Positions 1-9,169 of a DNA stretch of 64,000 nucleotides are shown here, in pieces. Position numbers and translations under genes: made by a program. Location of the stretch: assembly GCA_964521865.1 (NCBI GenBank), contig CAZFTJ010000013.1, forward strand, positions 56,746 to 120,745, in the 5' to 3' direction. Source of the DNA: CAYSRJ01 sp964521865. GTDB lineage: Bacteria; Spirochaetota; B62-G9; DRHN01. The notes under the pieces were generated by a model that was not told the DNA's origin, did no database searches, and saw only the letters and a list, made by a program, of their open reading frames with translations. Positions within the stretch are counted from its first letter, which is position 1. Each line of letters begins with the position of its first letter.

Positions 1-1
1 A

Positions 2-475
2 AAAACGAGGCCCGTGTTCGATATTCTCCTTGAAGACGGTACCCATCTCATCGATATACTTCAGTTTCTTACAGACGCCAGTATGAAGGTGGAGTATGTT
101 GCAAAATATGCAGATCAAAACCGGGAATCACTTCTTGTCTGCGGGGATCTCGACGGCGCTCCGGTATTCATGGAAGTCGCATCCGGGAGGGACCATGCGG
201 TGTTCGAGATTGATATGAGCTTCACCTCCGGAAGAATCAGAATCGGAAACGGCCTCTATGAAGAGTATGCAAGTCTACAAAGTCCGTTTTACGAGGGATT
301 CAATTCACTCAAAAGAAAGGGTGCAAGGCGTCCGCGTACGACCGGGTATTTCAGGAATATGCTCAATGATGCGGTTCGTTGTGTGCGTGATGCTTCCGGA
401 AATCCCGTTTCAAGCGCACAGGACGGGTATGCTGCCGTTAAATTGATAGATACTATAAAGGGTATGGTTTCATGA
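2..475 (+). CDS. Gfo/Idh/MocA-type oxidoreductase, C-terminal part (5' truncated by window)
   Basis: The frame is open to the left edge of the window, so only the last ~158 codons are present. No Rossmann nucleotide-binding segment is visible. The visible part resembles the substrate-binding domain of Gfo/Idh/MocA dehydrogenases, chiefly in its ending, where PVSSAQDGYAAVKLID matches the common 'P-v-s-s-x-x-D-G' tail of that family. That match is the only basis for the call. The substrate cannot be inferred. The stop overlaps the start of the next gene by 4 bp (ATGA), so the two are probably co-transcribed. Confidence 0.55.
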   Translation, partial: KTRPVFDILLEDGTHLIDILQFLTDASMKVEYVAKYADQNRESLLVCGDLDGAPVFMEVASGRDHAVFEIDMSFTSGRIRIGNGLYEEYASLQSPFYEGFNSLKRKGARRPRTTGYFRNMLNDAVRCVRDASGNPVSSAQDGYAAVKLIDTIKGMVS

Positions 476-825
476 ATAGGATACATGCTTCACGTTCTCT
501 TGCTGAAAATATAAAGCGTATCATAAAGAGCATTCCGTACGGAAGGGTATGCACGTACGGTCAGATTGCAGCATTGGCTGGCAATTACCGGGCCGCGCGG
601 CAGGTAGCGTGGGTGCTTCACAGCTCATCGGAAAAGGATCGGCTTCCCTGGCACCGGGTGGTCAACAAAAGGGGACGCATTTCGCTGAGCACTTTAAAGG
701 GCTACGCGCTTCAGAAATCCATGCTCCGGAAAGAGGGCATTCGATTCGATTGCAATGATACGATAAATTTGGAGCGCTACCTCTGGAACCCCGAGAATGT
801 GTCTCGGCAGAATACAAACAGGTGA
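472..825 (+). CDS. Alkyltransferase-like (ATL) DNA repair protein
   Basis: 117 residues corresponding to the DNA-binding domain of O6-alkylguanine-DNA alkyltransferases. The helix-turn-helix region (GRVCTYGQIAALAG, residues 24-37) and the recognition-arginine segment are present. The usual active-site PCHRV reads PWHRV, with Trp60 in place of the acceptor cysteine. That substitution defines ATL proteins, which bind alkylated guanine without transferring the group and are known to hand the lesion to nucleotide excision repair. The protein should therefore be a damage sensor, not a methyltransferase. It is translationally coupled to the upstream gene (4-bp overlap), and nudC follows after 3 bp. 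Confidence 0.85.
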   Translation: MNRIHASRSLAENIKRIIKSIPYGRVCTYGQIAALAGNYRAARQVAWVLHSSSEKDRLPWHRVVNKRGRISLSTLKGYALQKSMLRKEGIRFDCNDTINLERYLWNPENVSRQNTNR

Positions 826-828
826 TAT

Positions 829-1662
829 ATGGTTTTTATTCCGGAAAACGGGCGGCCGCCTGCACATACAGAGAGAGCGTGGTGGTTTTTGTTTCGCGGC
901 GACGATCTCCTCGTTGCCAGGAATGACGGTGTGGTGACGGTGCCTGTCATAAAAAACCCCGCATTACTCGAACTCGCTCCTGCGCAGAGCTGCTACATAG
1001 GTATGTTCGACGATCTTCCCTGTTTTTCGGGAGAGGTGCCGGATGATACGGAGATCCCGGAGGGTTTTGATTTTATTCGGCTGAGAAATCTTATTGCGGA
1101 TATCGACGAAGATATTTTCCCCGTTGCCGGACGTGCGTTTCAGATTGTGAACTGGGCGAGGACCCATCGGTATTGCGGAAGGTGCGGAAGCAAAACGATG
1201 AGGAAGGAGTATGAGCTCGCCATGGTGTGCGAAAGATGCGGCCTCGTTTCCTATCCGCGTATTTCACCCGCTGTTATTACGGCCGTGGTAAAGGGCAAAT
1301 CGATTTTACTCGCACGCGCGCAAAGGTTTCCGCCGGGTCTATACAGCGTTATTGCCGGGTTCGTCGAGCCGGGTGAAACCCTCAAACAGTGCGTAAAAAG
1401 AGAGATACGCGAAGAAACGGGAATCGAAGTAAAAGATATCAGATACTTCGGGAGCCAGCAGTGGCCGTTTCCGAATTCGCTCATGGTCGGATTCACCGCA
1501 GGGTATGAAAGCGGCGAAATAAAGATAGATCCTGGGGAGATCTCGGACGCACGCTGGTTTACCCCCGACAACCTGCCGGACCTCCCGGATAAAATCACCA
1601 TCGCCCGACGCCTTATCGAATGGTTCGTTGATGAAAAGGGCGGCGGCGCTTCTGGAAAGTGA
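829..1662 (+). CDS. nudC: NADH pyrophosphatase / NAD-capped RNA hydrolase NudC
   Basis: 277 residues with the NudC layout: a divergent N-terminal domain, a four-cysteine zinc ribbon (C116, C119, C134, C137), and a Nudix domain with the full box from G177 (GFVEPGETL...REIREETGI). It also has the NudC-specific SQQWPFPNSLM segment at about 209-219. The enzyme hydrolyses NAD(H) to NMN(H) and AMP and, in studied bacteria, removes NAD caps from RNA 5' ends. It is cytoplasmic and needs Mg or Mn. Here it follows an ATL repair gene closely. No later gene seems to belong to this operon, because a strong promoter follows in the next gap. Confidence 0.93.
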   Translation: MVFIPENGRPPAHTERAWWFLFRGDDLLVARNDGVVTVPVIKNPALLELAPAQSCYIGMFDDLPCFSGEVPDDTEIPEGFDFIRLRNLIADIDEDIFPVAGRAFQIVNWARTHRYCGRCGSKTMRKEYELAMVCERCGLVSYPRISPAVITAVVKGKSILLARAQRFPPGLYSVIAGFVEPGETLKQCVKREIREETGIEVKDIRYFGSQQWPFPNSLMVGFTAGYESGEIKIDPGEISDARWFTPDNLPDLPDKITIARRLIEWFVDEKGGGASGK

Positions 1663-1742
1663 ATCTCTTCAATCGAATATTGTACCGGTAACAGCTGTTT
1701 CATTATCGTACAGTACTGTGAGCAAAAAACTCCCTCATTGCT

Positions 1743-1774
1743 TTGACAATTCACGTACGGTGAATTATTATAAT
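1743..1774 (+). promoter_or_regulatory. Sigma-70 promoter with operator-like inverted repeat in the spacer
   Basis: A consensus -35 TTGACA lies at 1743-1748. A -10 TATTAT follows after 17 bp (1766-1771), overlapping a perfect TATAAT at 1769-1774. The spacer is almost filled by an inverted repeat AATTCAC-N5-GTGAATT (1748-1766), a likely repressor site. It precedes the activase gene at 1849. Confidence 0.7.
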
Positions 1775-1800
1775 CTTCGTATTCACGGTTTTATTCGTTA

Positions 1801-1831
1801 AATTTCTAGTTATTTGTATCAAAATTTCATT
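1801..1831 (+). repeat. 31-bp motif shared with the hutU/ftcD control region (copy 1)
   Basis: Positions 1801-1831 match 25942-25972 at 26 of 31 positions in the same orientation. This copy sits in the expected 5' leader of the activase mRNA, 17 bp before the start codon. The copy at 25942 is a clean inverted repeat; this one is only partly symmetrical. Confidence 0.45.
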
Positions 1832-1848
1832 TTAACGAGACAGCGGTC

Positions 1849-4800
1849 ATGCCCGGCATGGAAAATATAACAAAGAAAGCACACCTGTACGCCGGAATAG
1901 ACGCCGGATCGGTGAGCGTCAACTGTGCGGTCATCGACGGCAGCAGGAGGCTTGTTCGCGAGTACCCGTACGTGAGGCATATGGGCAGGGTTGAGCATGC
2001 CGTACGGACGCTTATTCGGGATCTGCACAAGAACTTCGGTGAAGACCTCCTTCGATCGATCTCCTTTACCGGCACCCACGGAAAAATGCTGAGTGAGGAG
2101 CTTGGAACGTTTTACGAGTTTGAGACGATCAGCCAGGTGATCGGGGCTGTTTTCCTTATTCCGCACGTGAGAACAATCATCAGTATGGGCGGACAGCACA
2201 CCGCCCTGTTCCAGATTGCACATCATAAAAGCAGCGACAATCATTGGGAGCTCGAGTACTTCAATACGAACGGGCCGTGTGCGTCGGGTACCGGCTCTTT
2301 TATCGATCAGCAGGCCCAGAGGCTGTCCGCCTCGATTTACGGAGGCGGCGATGATACAGCAGGGGGGAGTATCGACCGGATTCTCCGTGATTTCATTCGG
2401 CTGGGCCTCAAGAGCGACGTTCCTGCGAATGTGGCGTGCAGGTGCACGGTGTTCACGAAAACCGATATGATTCACCTGCAGAACAAGGGCGAAAAGCTCG
2501 AGGACATTATTTACGGCCTTCATGTCGGAAACGCCAGAAACTATATGAGCGCCATCGTATCGAATCACACCCTGCAAGAGCCGATTATCTTCATCGGCGG
2601 GCTCTCTCTGAACAGTCTTCAGGTCAAGGCGTTCAAGAATTATTTTCCCGAGCTTGTGGTTCCAAAACACAGCAGTTCGTTCGGAGCGCTCGGTTCGGCA
2701 CTGCAGGCTCTGGAATCGGGTACCGGAGGCGGGGTAGACCCAAAAAAGCTGGAAGCACTCGGATTGCAGCACAGCTTCAATGTTCCTTCGGCGCCCAGGC
2801 TGGAACTGAAGAAGTCCGTGTTCCACCAATCGAATCACCTTCCGAATACGGAGATTTTGGACAATACGAGAATGTTCCTGGGCATTGATATCGGTTCGAC
2901 GACAACAAAGTACGCGCTCATCGACGATTCCTGCTCGATCGTTCACAAGAATTACGTCCCCACCAGGGGAAGGCCCATCGAGGTGACCCGTGGTCTCTTG
3001 AAGGGAATCATGGATAACCTGGGGAAGGATATTGAAATTTCCGGTGTTGCAACAACGGGTTCCGGCAGGAGCGTGGTCGGTGATTTTCTCAATGCCGATC
3101 TCATCATAGACGAGATTACCGCGCACGCCCGGGGTGCGGTAGAGATAGACCCGCAGGTTGATACTGTCTTTGAAATAGGCGGGCAGGACTCGAAATACAT
3201 ACTGATAAAAAACGGCAATCCGACTGATTTCGATATGAACAAGGTCTGCGCTGCAGGCACCGGCAGTTTTTTACACGAGCTTGCGAATAAATACGAGATT
3301 AACATAGTCGACGAGTTTCAGAATACAGCCCTTTCGTCGGAATCTCCGGTGAAGCTCACCGACCGATGCACGGTATTCATGGAATCGGATCTCGAATCGT
3401 ATCACCAGAAGGGAATCGCAACAAAAGATCTCATTGCCGGACTGTGCTATGCAATCGTGTACAACTATATGAACAGGGTCGTAGGGAAGAGAAAGATCGG
3501 AAACAGGCTCATGTTTCTGGGCGGACCTTCCCTGAACAAGGGGGTGGTGGCCGCTTTTGAAAATGTGCTCGGCCGGGAAATTATCGTACCAATGCACCGG
3601 GAAGTCCTCGGCGCGTACGGCGCAGCTCTTGCGGTGAGGGAGACGACGATTCAGGAAAAGAGGACCGAATCCGGTTTCAGGGGACTCGAAAGTGCGGCAG
3701 CCGATACGATGCACTGCAGGGAGCAGGTATGCCGCGCCGACCCCCACTGTCACAACAAGTGCAAGCTGAAGATCTACAGCTTCGACGGACGGCGCAGCAT
3801 CTGGGGAGGTGAATGCGGCAGGTATGAGCTTGTCAGGGGCCGCAGCAAGCGAACTGATGACTGTTTCGATCTGCGGCGGAGGATCTGGGAAAGTTATATG
3901 GAGGGGGTGAGCGCCCGGTGCGGGGACGAACCCCGCATGAAGATCGACGGGAGACCGACGGTCGGCATACAGCGTATGCTGTACGGCCTTCACTTCGGTG
4001 TATTATGGGCGCACTTCTTCGATCAGCTCGGTTACAGACTCGTGCTCAGCCCTCAGACGGACAATGAAATCTCGAGAACCGGAGCCGAGATGATGCAGGG
4101 TGAAGCATGCTACCCCGTGAAGGTTTCCCACGGGCATGTCGACAGAATCGCGAGAAACACGAAGTACCTTTTTTTACCGAGCATCATCGACATACCGGTA
4201 TCTGCGGAACAGGAGATGGGTTTTTACTGCCCGATGGTTCAGGGCAACTCCTACATGACACGTATGGCGCTCGGACTTGATCAGCGATATGTACTGCATC
4301 CTGTTGTTCATTTGAAGCACGATCCCGACCGGCTTTCACTCGAGCTCACGGAGCAGGTCGGCCGAAAGCTGGGTGCATCCGGTGCGGATATCAGACATGC
4401 GCTTAAATACGCTGTGCGGAAAAACGGGGAGTTCGTGGAGGAGATGAGGCGTGAAGGTGCATCGATTATTCAGGCTCGAAATCCTGAAAAACCGTTTGTA
4501 GTGGTAACCGGGCGGCCGTACAACCTGTACGACGAAAAGCTCAACCTCCGGATCGGTAGAAACCTGGCCGGTGTCGGAGTAACCGCTGTTCCCATGGATT
4601 TTATCGACACCGATGCGGTGGACCTTTCGGATTTTCCGTCCATGTACTGGGGTCTCGGCGCTCAAATACTGCGGGCTGCCCGATTGGTCAAGGAAAGGGA
4701 AGGGTTCTTCGGGATACATCTCACAAATTTCAGCTGTGGTGCCGATTCATTTCTCGAACACTTCTACAGACAGATCATGGGTGAAAAAGCCTACCTGATT

Positions 4801-4959
4801 CTGGAGCTTGACGAGCATACAGCGGAAGCCGGTGTCATGACGCGGATCGAAGCTTTTAAGAATGTCATGGAGAATACCATGCGAAAAACGGATGCTTGTT
4901 TCATGCGCTTTTCGCGGACGGGAAAAGATGGACGTATCAACATTTCAATCGCTGACTAG
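1849..4959 (+). CDS. Single-chain 2-hydroxyacyl-CoA/benzoyl-CoA type dehydratase activase (double ATPase plus DUF2229-like domain)
   Basis: 1036 residues. Two BadF/BadG/BcrA/BcrD-type ATPase domains (about 10-325 and 335-600) belong to the ASKHA fold, each with its phosphate motif (AGIDAGSVS; GIDIGSTTTK). Each also has the two cysteines that in HgdC-type activases share one [4Fe-4S] cluster across a homodimer: C144 and C199 (CRCTVF), and C467 and C507 (DRCTVF). A cysteine-rich linker follows (about 623-660), then a DUF2229-like domain (about 700-965) related to dehydratase component D. Family role: ATP-driven one-electron reduction of a radical dehydratase or reductase. The tandem domains could form an intramolecular pseudo-dimer. 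No dehydratase subunits lie in this window, so the substrate is open. A strong promoter precedes it, and the next gene overlaps its end. Confidence 0.82.
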   Translation: MPGMENITKKAHLYAGIDAGSVSVNCAVIDGSRRLVREYPYVRHMGRVEHAVRTLIRDLHKNFGEDLLRSISFTGTHGKMLSEELGTFYEFETISQVIGAVFLIPHVRTIISMGGQHTALFQIAHHKSSDNHWELEYFNTNGPCASGTGSFIDQQAQRLSASIYGGGDDTAGGSIDRILRDFIRLGLKSDVPANVACRCTVFTKTDMIHLQNKGEKLEDIIYGLHVGNARNYMSAIVSNHTLQEPIIFIGGLSLNSLQVKAFKNYFPELVVPKHSSSFGALGSALQALESGTGGGVDPKKLEALGLQHSFNVPSAPRLELKKSVFHQSNHLPNTEILDNTRMFLGIDIGSTTTKYALIDDSCSIVHKNYVPTRGRPIEVTRGLLKGIMDNLGKDIEISGVATTGSGRSVVGDFLNADLIIDEITAHARGAVEIDPQVDTVFEIGGQDSKYILIKNGNPTDFDMNKVCAAGTGSFLHELANKYEINIVDEFQNTALSSESPVKLTDRCTVFMESDLESYHQKGIATKDLIAGLCYAIVYNYMNRVVGKRKIGNRLMFLGGPSLNKGVVAAFENVLGREIIVPMHREVLGAYGAALAVRETTIQEKRTESGFRGLESAAADTMHCREQVCRADPHCHNKCKLKIYSFDGRRSIWGGECGRYELVRGRSKRTDDCFDLRRRIWESYMEGVSARCGDEPRMKIDGRPTVGIQRMLYGLHFGVLWAHFFDQLGYRLVLSPQTDNEISRTGAEMMQGEACYPVKVSHGHVDRIARNTKYLFLPSIIDIPVSAEQEMGFYCPMVQGNSYMTRMALGLDQRYVLHPVVHLKHDPDRLSLELTEQVGRKLGASGADIRHALKYAVRKNGEFVEEMRREGASIIQARNPEKPFVVVTGRPYNLYDEKLNLRIGRNLAGVGVTAVPMDFIDTDAVDLSDFPSMYWGLGAQILRAARLVKEREGFFGIHLTNFSCGADSFLEHFYRQIMGEKAYLILELDEHTAEAGVMTRIEAFKNVMENTMRKTDACFMRFSRTGKDGRINISIAD

Positions 4960-6277
4960 CGGAATCGGTGTTTTCAACGCCGAAAACAAGACCTTTTTAA
5001 TTCCGCAGATGAACGGGATAGGCGCCTACCTCCTTGCTGCGGCACTGCGGAGTTTCGGTATTCAGGCGCTGGCGCTCGATACATACAATGCACTCGACCT
5101 GGGTAAGGAGTACACCTCCGGAAAGGAGTGTCTTCCCTGCCTGATAACGACCGGAGACATTCTCAAGTTTCTGAATGACGAGCGGGAAAAGCAGGGACCG
5201 CTGTTCAAACCGGACAAATACATCTTTTTCATGCCCGAATCGGACGGGCCGTGCCGCTTCGGCATGTACAACAAGTACCAGCGTATCGTTCTCGATTCTT
5301 TTCCCGAGTTCAGGAGTGTAAAGATCGGGTCGCTTACCTCCCGTGACGGATATTCCCTGGACGGGCTCGTGGGGCATGACCGGGTGCGGGCGCTGAGGAA
5401 GGCCGCGTATCTTTCCATGCTCATAACCGATATTCTCAACAGGCTCGTATGGCGTGTTCGTCCCTACGAGAGGGTTGAGGGAGAAACCGACCGTTTTATC
5501 TGGAAAGCCGTGGGAATCATGGAGGAGTCCTTCGAAAGATACGGAGCCCGGAATGATTTCAGGACGATTCTCGGCTTGCTCGACGAGACCCTCGAACAGG
5601 CAAAGAGGATACTCGATCCCTCCATCCGGCAAAAACCACTTGTCGGGATTGTCGGTGAAATTTTCCTGCGTGTCCATGACCAGGCGAATCAGGGTCTTAT
5701 CAAGACGCTTGAAAAATACGGCGCCGAAGTGGTGAACGCGTCGCTCATAGAATGGATAAATTACACCTCTTACAACCGGATGCGGGATGCGAAAATGCGG
5801 TTCAGGCTCGATCTGAAACAATTTCGCATCGGTGAGGCGAAGGAAGATTTGAAAGATATACTGAATCACGCAGTGGACTTTTTTTATCAGCAGTATAAAC
5901 AGAGACGAATATACGAAAGAGTGCAGAGGCGCCTGCGAATTGCCGGAGATCACAGGGTCGCACATCTGGAACGGATCTTAAAGAGGGACGACGTTTTCAG
6001 TTTCGACGTCGGGACCGAGGCATGCCTGAGTATATCGGGCATCATGGCATATGCTGAACACGGCTTCAGCGGCGTGGTGAACGTGTTTCCATTTACCTGT
6101 ATGCCGAGCTCGATAACCTCCTCCATCGTAAAACCGCTCATGAACAGGCAGCAAGTTCCCTACCTGGACGTACCGTGCGATGCGAGCCAGCAGCCCGGCA
6201 GGGAAACCGACATTCGCACTTTCATGTATCAGGTATACCAGCACTACAGGAGAAATCAAGGTAAAGGCCGTGGGTAA
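4928..6277 (+). CDS. CoA-dehydratase activase partner protein (COG3581-like)
   Basis: 449 residues from the ATG at 4928, preceded by a purine-rich GGGAAAAG and overlapping the activase gene by 32 bp. The in-frame region upstream to 4862 lies inside the activase gene and looks unlike a protein N-terminus. The N-terminal third carries FLIPQMNGIGAYLLAAALRS and the conserved GKECLPCLITTGD segment. A conserved DVPCDASQQPG stretch lies near the C-terminus. This pattern fits the protein normally encoded beside, or fused to, large activases and distantly related to 2-hydroxyglutaryl-CoA dehydratase subunits. The cysteines of ECLPC could be metal ligands. The exact reaction is unknown; a joint role with the upstream ATPase is inferred from the overlap. 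Confidence 0.7.
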   Translation: MDVSTFQSLTSGIGVFNAENKTFLIPQMNGIGAYLLAAALRSFGIQALALDTYNALDLGKEYTSGKECLPCLITTGDILKFLNDEREKQGPLFKPDKYIFFMPESDGPCRFGMYNKYQRIVLDSFPEFRSVKIGSLTSRDGYSLDGLVGHDRVRALRKAAYLSMLITDILNRLVWRVRPYERVEGETDRFIWKAVGIMEESFERYGARNDFRTILGLLDETLEQAKRILDPSIRQKPLVGIVGEIFLRVHDQANQGLIKTLEKYGAEVVNASLIEWINYTSYNRMRDAKMRFRLDLKQFRIGEAKEDLKDILNHAVDFFYQQYKQRRIYERVQRRLRIAGDHRVAHLERILKRDDVFSFDVGTEACLSISGIMAYAEHGFSGVVNVFPFTCMPSSITSSIVKPLMNRQQVPYLDVPCDASQQPGRETDIRTFMYQVYQHYRRNQGKGRG

Positions 6278-6309
6278 AAGCGGTATTATACTGTCTGTGG
6301 AGGAAATGA

Positions 6310-7110
6310 ATGTTTGTCAATAATATCTCGCCGGTAATCGTCAAGCTCGGACCGTTCTCGATACGGTACTACAGCCTCCTATTTGTCTGTGCATTTCTGC
6401 TTGGACTCTACCTCGTCAAGAAGATTTTTCAGGAGAAAGGAATAGATACCGAGCTCGTGTACCCGCTCTTCATTACCGTGGTGATATGCGTGATCGTCGG
6501 GGCGAGGCTCGGGCATGTTTTTTTCTATCATCCCCGATACTACCTGTCACACCCCGTTCGTATACTGATGATATGGAAGGGCGGGCTTGCAAGTCACGGT
6601 GCTGCGATCGCGCTACTCATCGGCATGGTGCTGTTTACCAGGATATATCCCATCACCTTCTACCAGATCAGCGATGCGCTTTCGATACCCGTATCTATCG
6701 GAACGAGCTTTATCCGGCTGGGGAATTTTTTCAATTCCGAGATTGTCGGAAGAAAGACGAGTGTTCCCTGGGCGGTGAAGTTTATGCGTTTTCATGAGCC
6801 GGACGGCGGCCCGCCCGCATTCCGTCATCCCACACAGCTCTATGAAATGGCGATGGGCATCGTGATCTTCGTGATTCTATGGACTGTTTTCAAAAAGAAG
6901 AAGGACAGGCTGCAGGACGGCGCGATCCTCTACCTGTTTTTGTTTCTCTATTTCAGCCTCAGGTTTCTCGTCGAGTTTACCAAGGAGTACACGCGGCCGC
7001 ACCATGAAATATTTCTTACCACGGGACAGTTCTTGAGCATACCCTTTATACTGTTTTCCGGAATCATGCTCTTTGCGGTCGGCAAGATACGGACAATGCC
7101 GAAGAGCTGA
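6310..7110 (+). CDS. lgt: Prolipoprotein diacylglyceryl transferase
   Basis: 266 residues with about seven membrane segments. It carries the Lgt hallmarks: a periplasmic HG motif in GGLASHGAAI, the signature GNFFNSEIVGR, and a conserved HPTQLYE segment before the last helices. The enzyme moves diacylglycerol from phosphatidylglycerol to the lipobox cysteine of prolipoproteins, the first step in lipoprotein maturation. A GGAGGA ribosome site lies 7 bp ahead of the ATG. The predicted lipoprotein at 7158-8093 on the other strand is a plausible client but not evidence of a link. The gene lies 32 bp after the activase partner and may be read from the same transcript. Confidence 0.95.
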   Translation: MFVNNISPVIVKLGPFSIRYYSLLFVCAFLLGLYLVKKIFQEKGIDTELVYPLFITVVICVIVGARLGHVFFYHPRYYLSHPVRILMIWKGGLASHGAAIALLIGMVLFTRIYPITFYQISDALSIPVSIGTSFIRLGNFFNSEIVGRKTSVPWAVKFMRFHEPDGGPPAFRHPTQLYEMAMGIVIFVILWTVFKKKKDRLQDGAILYLFLFLYFSLRFLVEFTKEYTRPHHEIFLTTGQFLSIPFILFSGIMLFAVGKIRTMPKS

Positions 7111-7157
7111 TTCGGTGATGGTACGCTTCTCTCTTTTTGGTAATCGATCTGATTGCG

Positions 7158-8093
7158 CTATTCGGAGTATATGTCCGGGTTTTCCCGCCGGACGGCTTCC
7201 GACGACATGATCTGTGAGATATTGTCCTCCGTTATGCCGGTCAGCTCGATAATATCGATTGAGCCGTCGGGGTTTCTGTGCTCGATCTTTACAATGCGCC
7301 CCGGTACATCCGGGGATATCCAGTAATCATCCAACGATCCGACCTGTTTTCCTCTGTCTCTGATATGAACCGCGGTAAATTGCCCGGCAGCGGTTAAAAC
7401 CGTTTCTTCCCCGACTGCGATCGGGTTTTGGAACAGCTTTTCATACTCCTGCTCTATCAAAATCCGCCGATCCTCCGCCATCATCTGTTTCAGCTCTTCC
7501 CTGGAAAACTCTTTCAATGCTTCCTCGAGCTCGACGGCAAAGAGCGGGACTATTTTGTATTTCTTCCCGGTATCGGGGTGGATGTACCGTATCTCCAGCG
7601 GTGTATTCAGGTCGGATATGAGCAGTTCGCAGAATACCCATGTATCGTCGATATTCATCTGAATCTGCCACCACCGGGAGCCGTCTTTGTTCTGCTTTAG
7701 AAGCGATCGATCAACCGTCGCGTATATTGCGCCGTTTTTTCTGTATGCGGTCAGTATGATGCCCTGTCCTTCCTCGAATCCGTTTTTTTGGAGGGTGAAG
7801 ATGCGGTAGATATAATCGGTAAATCCGCCGCTGCCGTTTTCTACGAAGTCTGAAAACGAATCTGTACTTGAAATGAGGGTTTTGTACTGTATAACGGGAA
7901 CGAGGAGTGCGTGCAGGTCGTATTCTCTGCGCTCGGGTTTGGGGCCTGTTTCGAGTTTTTTGACTGGCGGCGCCGGTTCGGGTTCCACCCGCTTTCCCTG
8001 CACGGCAGGCTGTCTTGTCGTCGTGCAGCCGAGGACTGCAATGAAAAGAATGATCGCTACCAAAGATACTGCAGTGCTTTTCAGCGGTTCCAT
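7158..8093 (-). CDS. Predicted outer-membrane lipoprotein of unknown function
   Basis: 311 residues. A short signal peptide ends in a lipobox-like VLGC (Cys23), followed by a Pro/Glu-rich linker. The rest contains segments such as VDRSLLKQNKDGSRWWQIQMNIDD and KQVGSLDDYWISPDVPGRIVKIEHRNPDGS. The latter recalls proteins that score lipid or attached-group content (LolA/LolB-like beta folds), but that resemblance is weak. No domain is recognised with confidence. It lies 53 bp downstream of the peptide importer ATPase gene on the same strand and may be its last cistron, though nothing shows a functional tie. Confidence 0.65.
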   Translation of the reverse strand: MEPLKSTAVSLVAIILFIAVLGCTTTRQPAVQGKRVEPEPAPPVKKLETGPKPERREYDLHALLVPVIQYKTLISSTDSFSDFVENGSGGFTDYIYRIFTLQKNGFEEGQGIILTAYRKNGAIYATVDRSLLKQNKDGSRWWQIQMNIDDTWVFCELLISDLNTPLEIRYIHPDTGKKYKIVPLFAVELEEALKEFSREELKQMMAEDRRILIEQEYEKLFQNPIAVGEETVLTAAGQFTAVHIRDRGKQVGSLDDYWISPDVPGRIVKIEHRNPDGSIDIIELTGITEDNISQIMSSEAVRRENPDIYSE

Positions 8094-8146
8094 TCCCCTA
8101 TCTACCTCCGTGGCGTTTCACCGGGTTCCATTATCATACTGTATCC

Positions 8147-9169
8147 TCATCTTTGCGTTTTTATGTGCTCCGAAGCAACGTCCTCCTTTCTGTGGCATGC
8201 TACGAAATGGCCGTTGCCTGCATCCTCGAGCAGCGGCTCTTCGACCCTGCAGCGCTCGACGACAAACCAGCAGCGCGGGTGGAATCTGCATCCCTTCGGC
8301 GGATTCACGGGATTCGGCACGTCTCCGGTCAGTATAATTCTCTTTCGCCTGATGTCCGGGTCGGGATAGGGAATGGCGGAGAGAAGGGCTATTGTATATG
8401 GGTGCAGCGCACCGGTGAACAGGGTTTTTGTCCCGGCAATCTCAACGATTTTTCCAAGATACATCACGGCTATCCTGTCGCTTATATGCTCCACGACGAG
8501 AAGGTGATGGGTAATGAAAAGATATGTGAGATCGTACCTGTTTTTGAGGTCTATGAGCAGGTTGAGTATCTGCGCCTGTACGGATACGTCGAGTGCCGAT
8601 GTCGGCTCGTCGAGAATGATGAAATCGGGATTCGTGGACAGAGCGCGGGCTATTGCGATCCTCTGGCGCTGCCCTCCTGAAAATTCATGGGGGTGCCGCA
8701 TCATATGATCTCTGCTCAGGCCCACCGAGTTGAGGAGCCCGACGACCCTGTCGACTTTCTCCTTCCCCCGTGCCATGTTGTGTATGGAGAGAGCTTCGCC
8801 GATTATGTTTTTGATGAGCATACGCGGATTGAGCGAGGTGGTCGGGTCCTGAAAAACGATCTGCATTCGTTTCCTGAGATATTTCAGTCTGTTTCCGCTG
8901 AAGGTTGTTATATCCTGGAGTTTTTCTTCTTCGTCTTTTTCACTGCCGAAGTAGACGGCTCCGCCGCTCGCTTTCTCGAGCCGGAGGAGAGTCTTGCCGA
9001 GGGTCGTCTTGCCGCATCCCGACTCGCCGACGAGTCCGAGGCATTCCCCCTTTTTGAGCGTCAGTGATACATCGTCGACCGCCCTGACGTAGTTTTTCGT
9101 CGTCTGTATCACACCGCTTCTGACGGGATAATAGGTCTTCAGATTTTTTATTTCCAGAAGTTCAGACAC
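8147..9169 (-). CDS. Peptide-type ABC importer ATPase, OppF/DppF class
   Basis: 340 residues from a GTG whose first base is the last base of the preceding stop (TAGTG). The frame extends further upstream to 9304 but only inside the neighbouring ATPase gene. Walker A is GESGCGKTT, the signature is FSGGQRQRIAIARAL, and Walker B is FIILDEPTSALD. The C-terminal oligopeptide/dipeptide module holds NPPKGCRFHPRC with the paired cysteines typical of this family. It pairs with the ATPase at 9169-10353 beneath the two permeases to energise uptake of peptides or similar compounds. The 1-bp overlap implies translational coupling. Confidence 0.92.
   Translation of the reverse strand: MSELLEIKNLKTYYPVRSGVIQTTKNYVRAVDDVSLTLKKGECLGLVGESGCGKTTLGKTLLRLEKASGGAVYFGSEKDEEEKLQDITTFSGNRLKYLRKRMQIVFQDPTTSLNPRMLIKNIIGEALSIHNMARGKEKVDRVVGLLNSVGLSRDHMMRHPHEFSGGQRQRIAIARALSTNPDFIILDEPTSALDVSVQAQILNLLIDLKNRYDLTYLFITHHLLVVEHISDRIAVMYLGKIVEIAGTKTLFTGALHPYTIALLSAIPYPDPDIRRKRIILTGDVPNPVNPPKGCRFHPRCWFVVERCRVEEPLLEDAGNGHFVACHRKEDVASEHIKTQR

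Noticed and set aside
1819..3126. Long open frame on the minus strand under the activase gene
   Set aside because: It is the antisense shadow of a well-supported gene, lacks a ribosome site and has no recognisable protein content.
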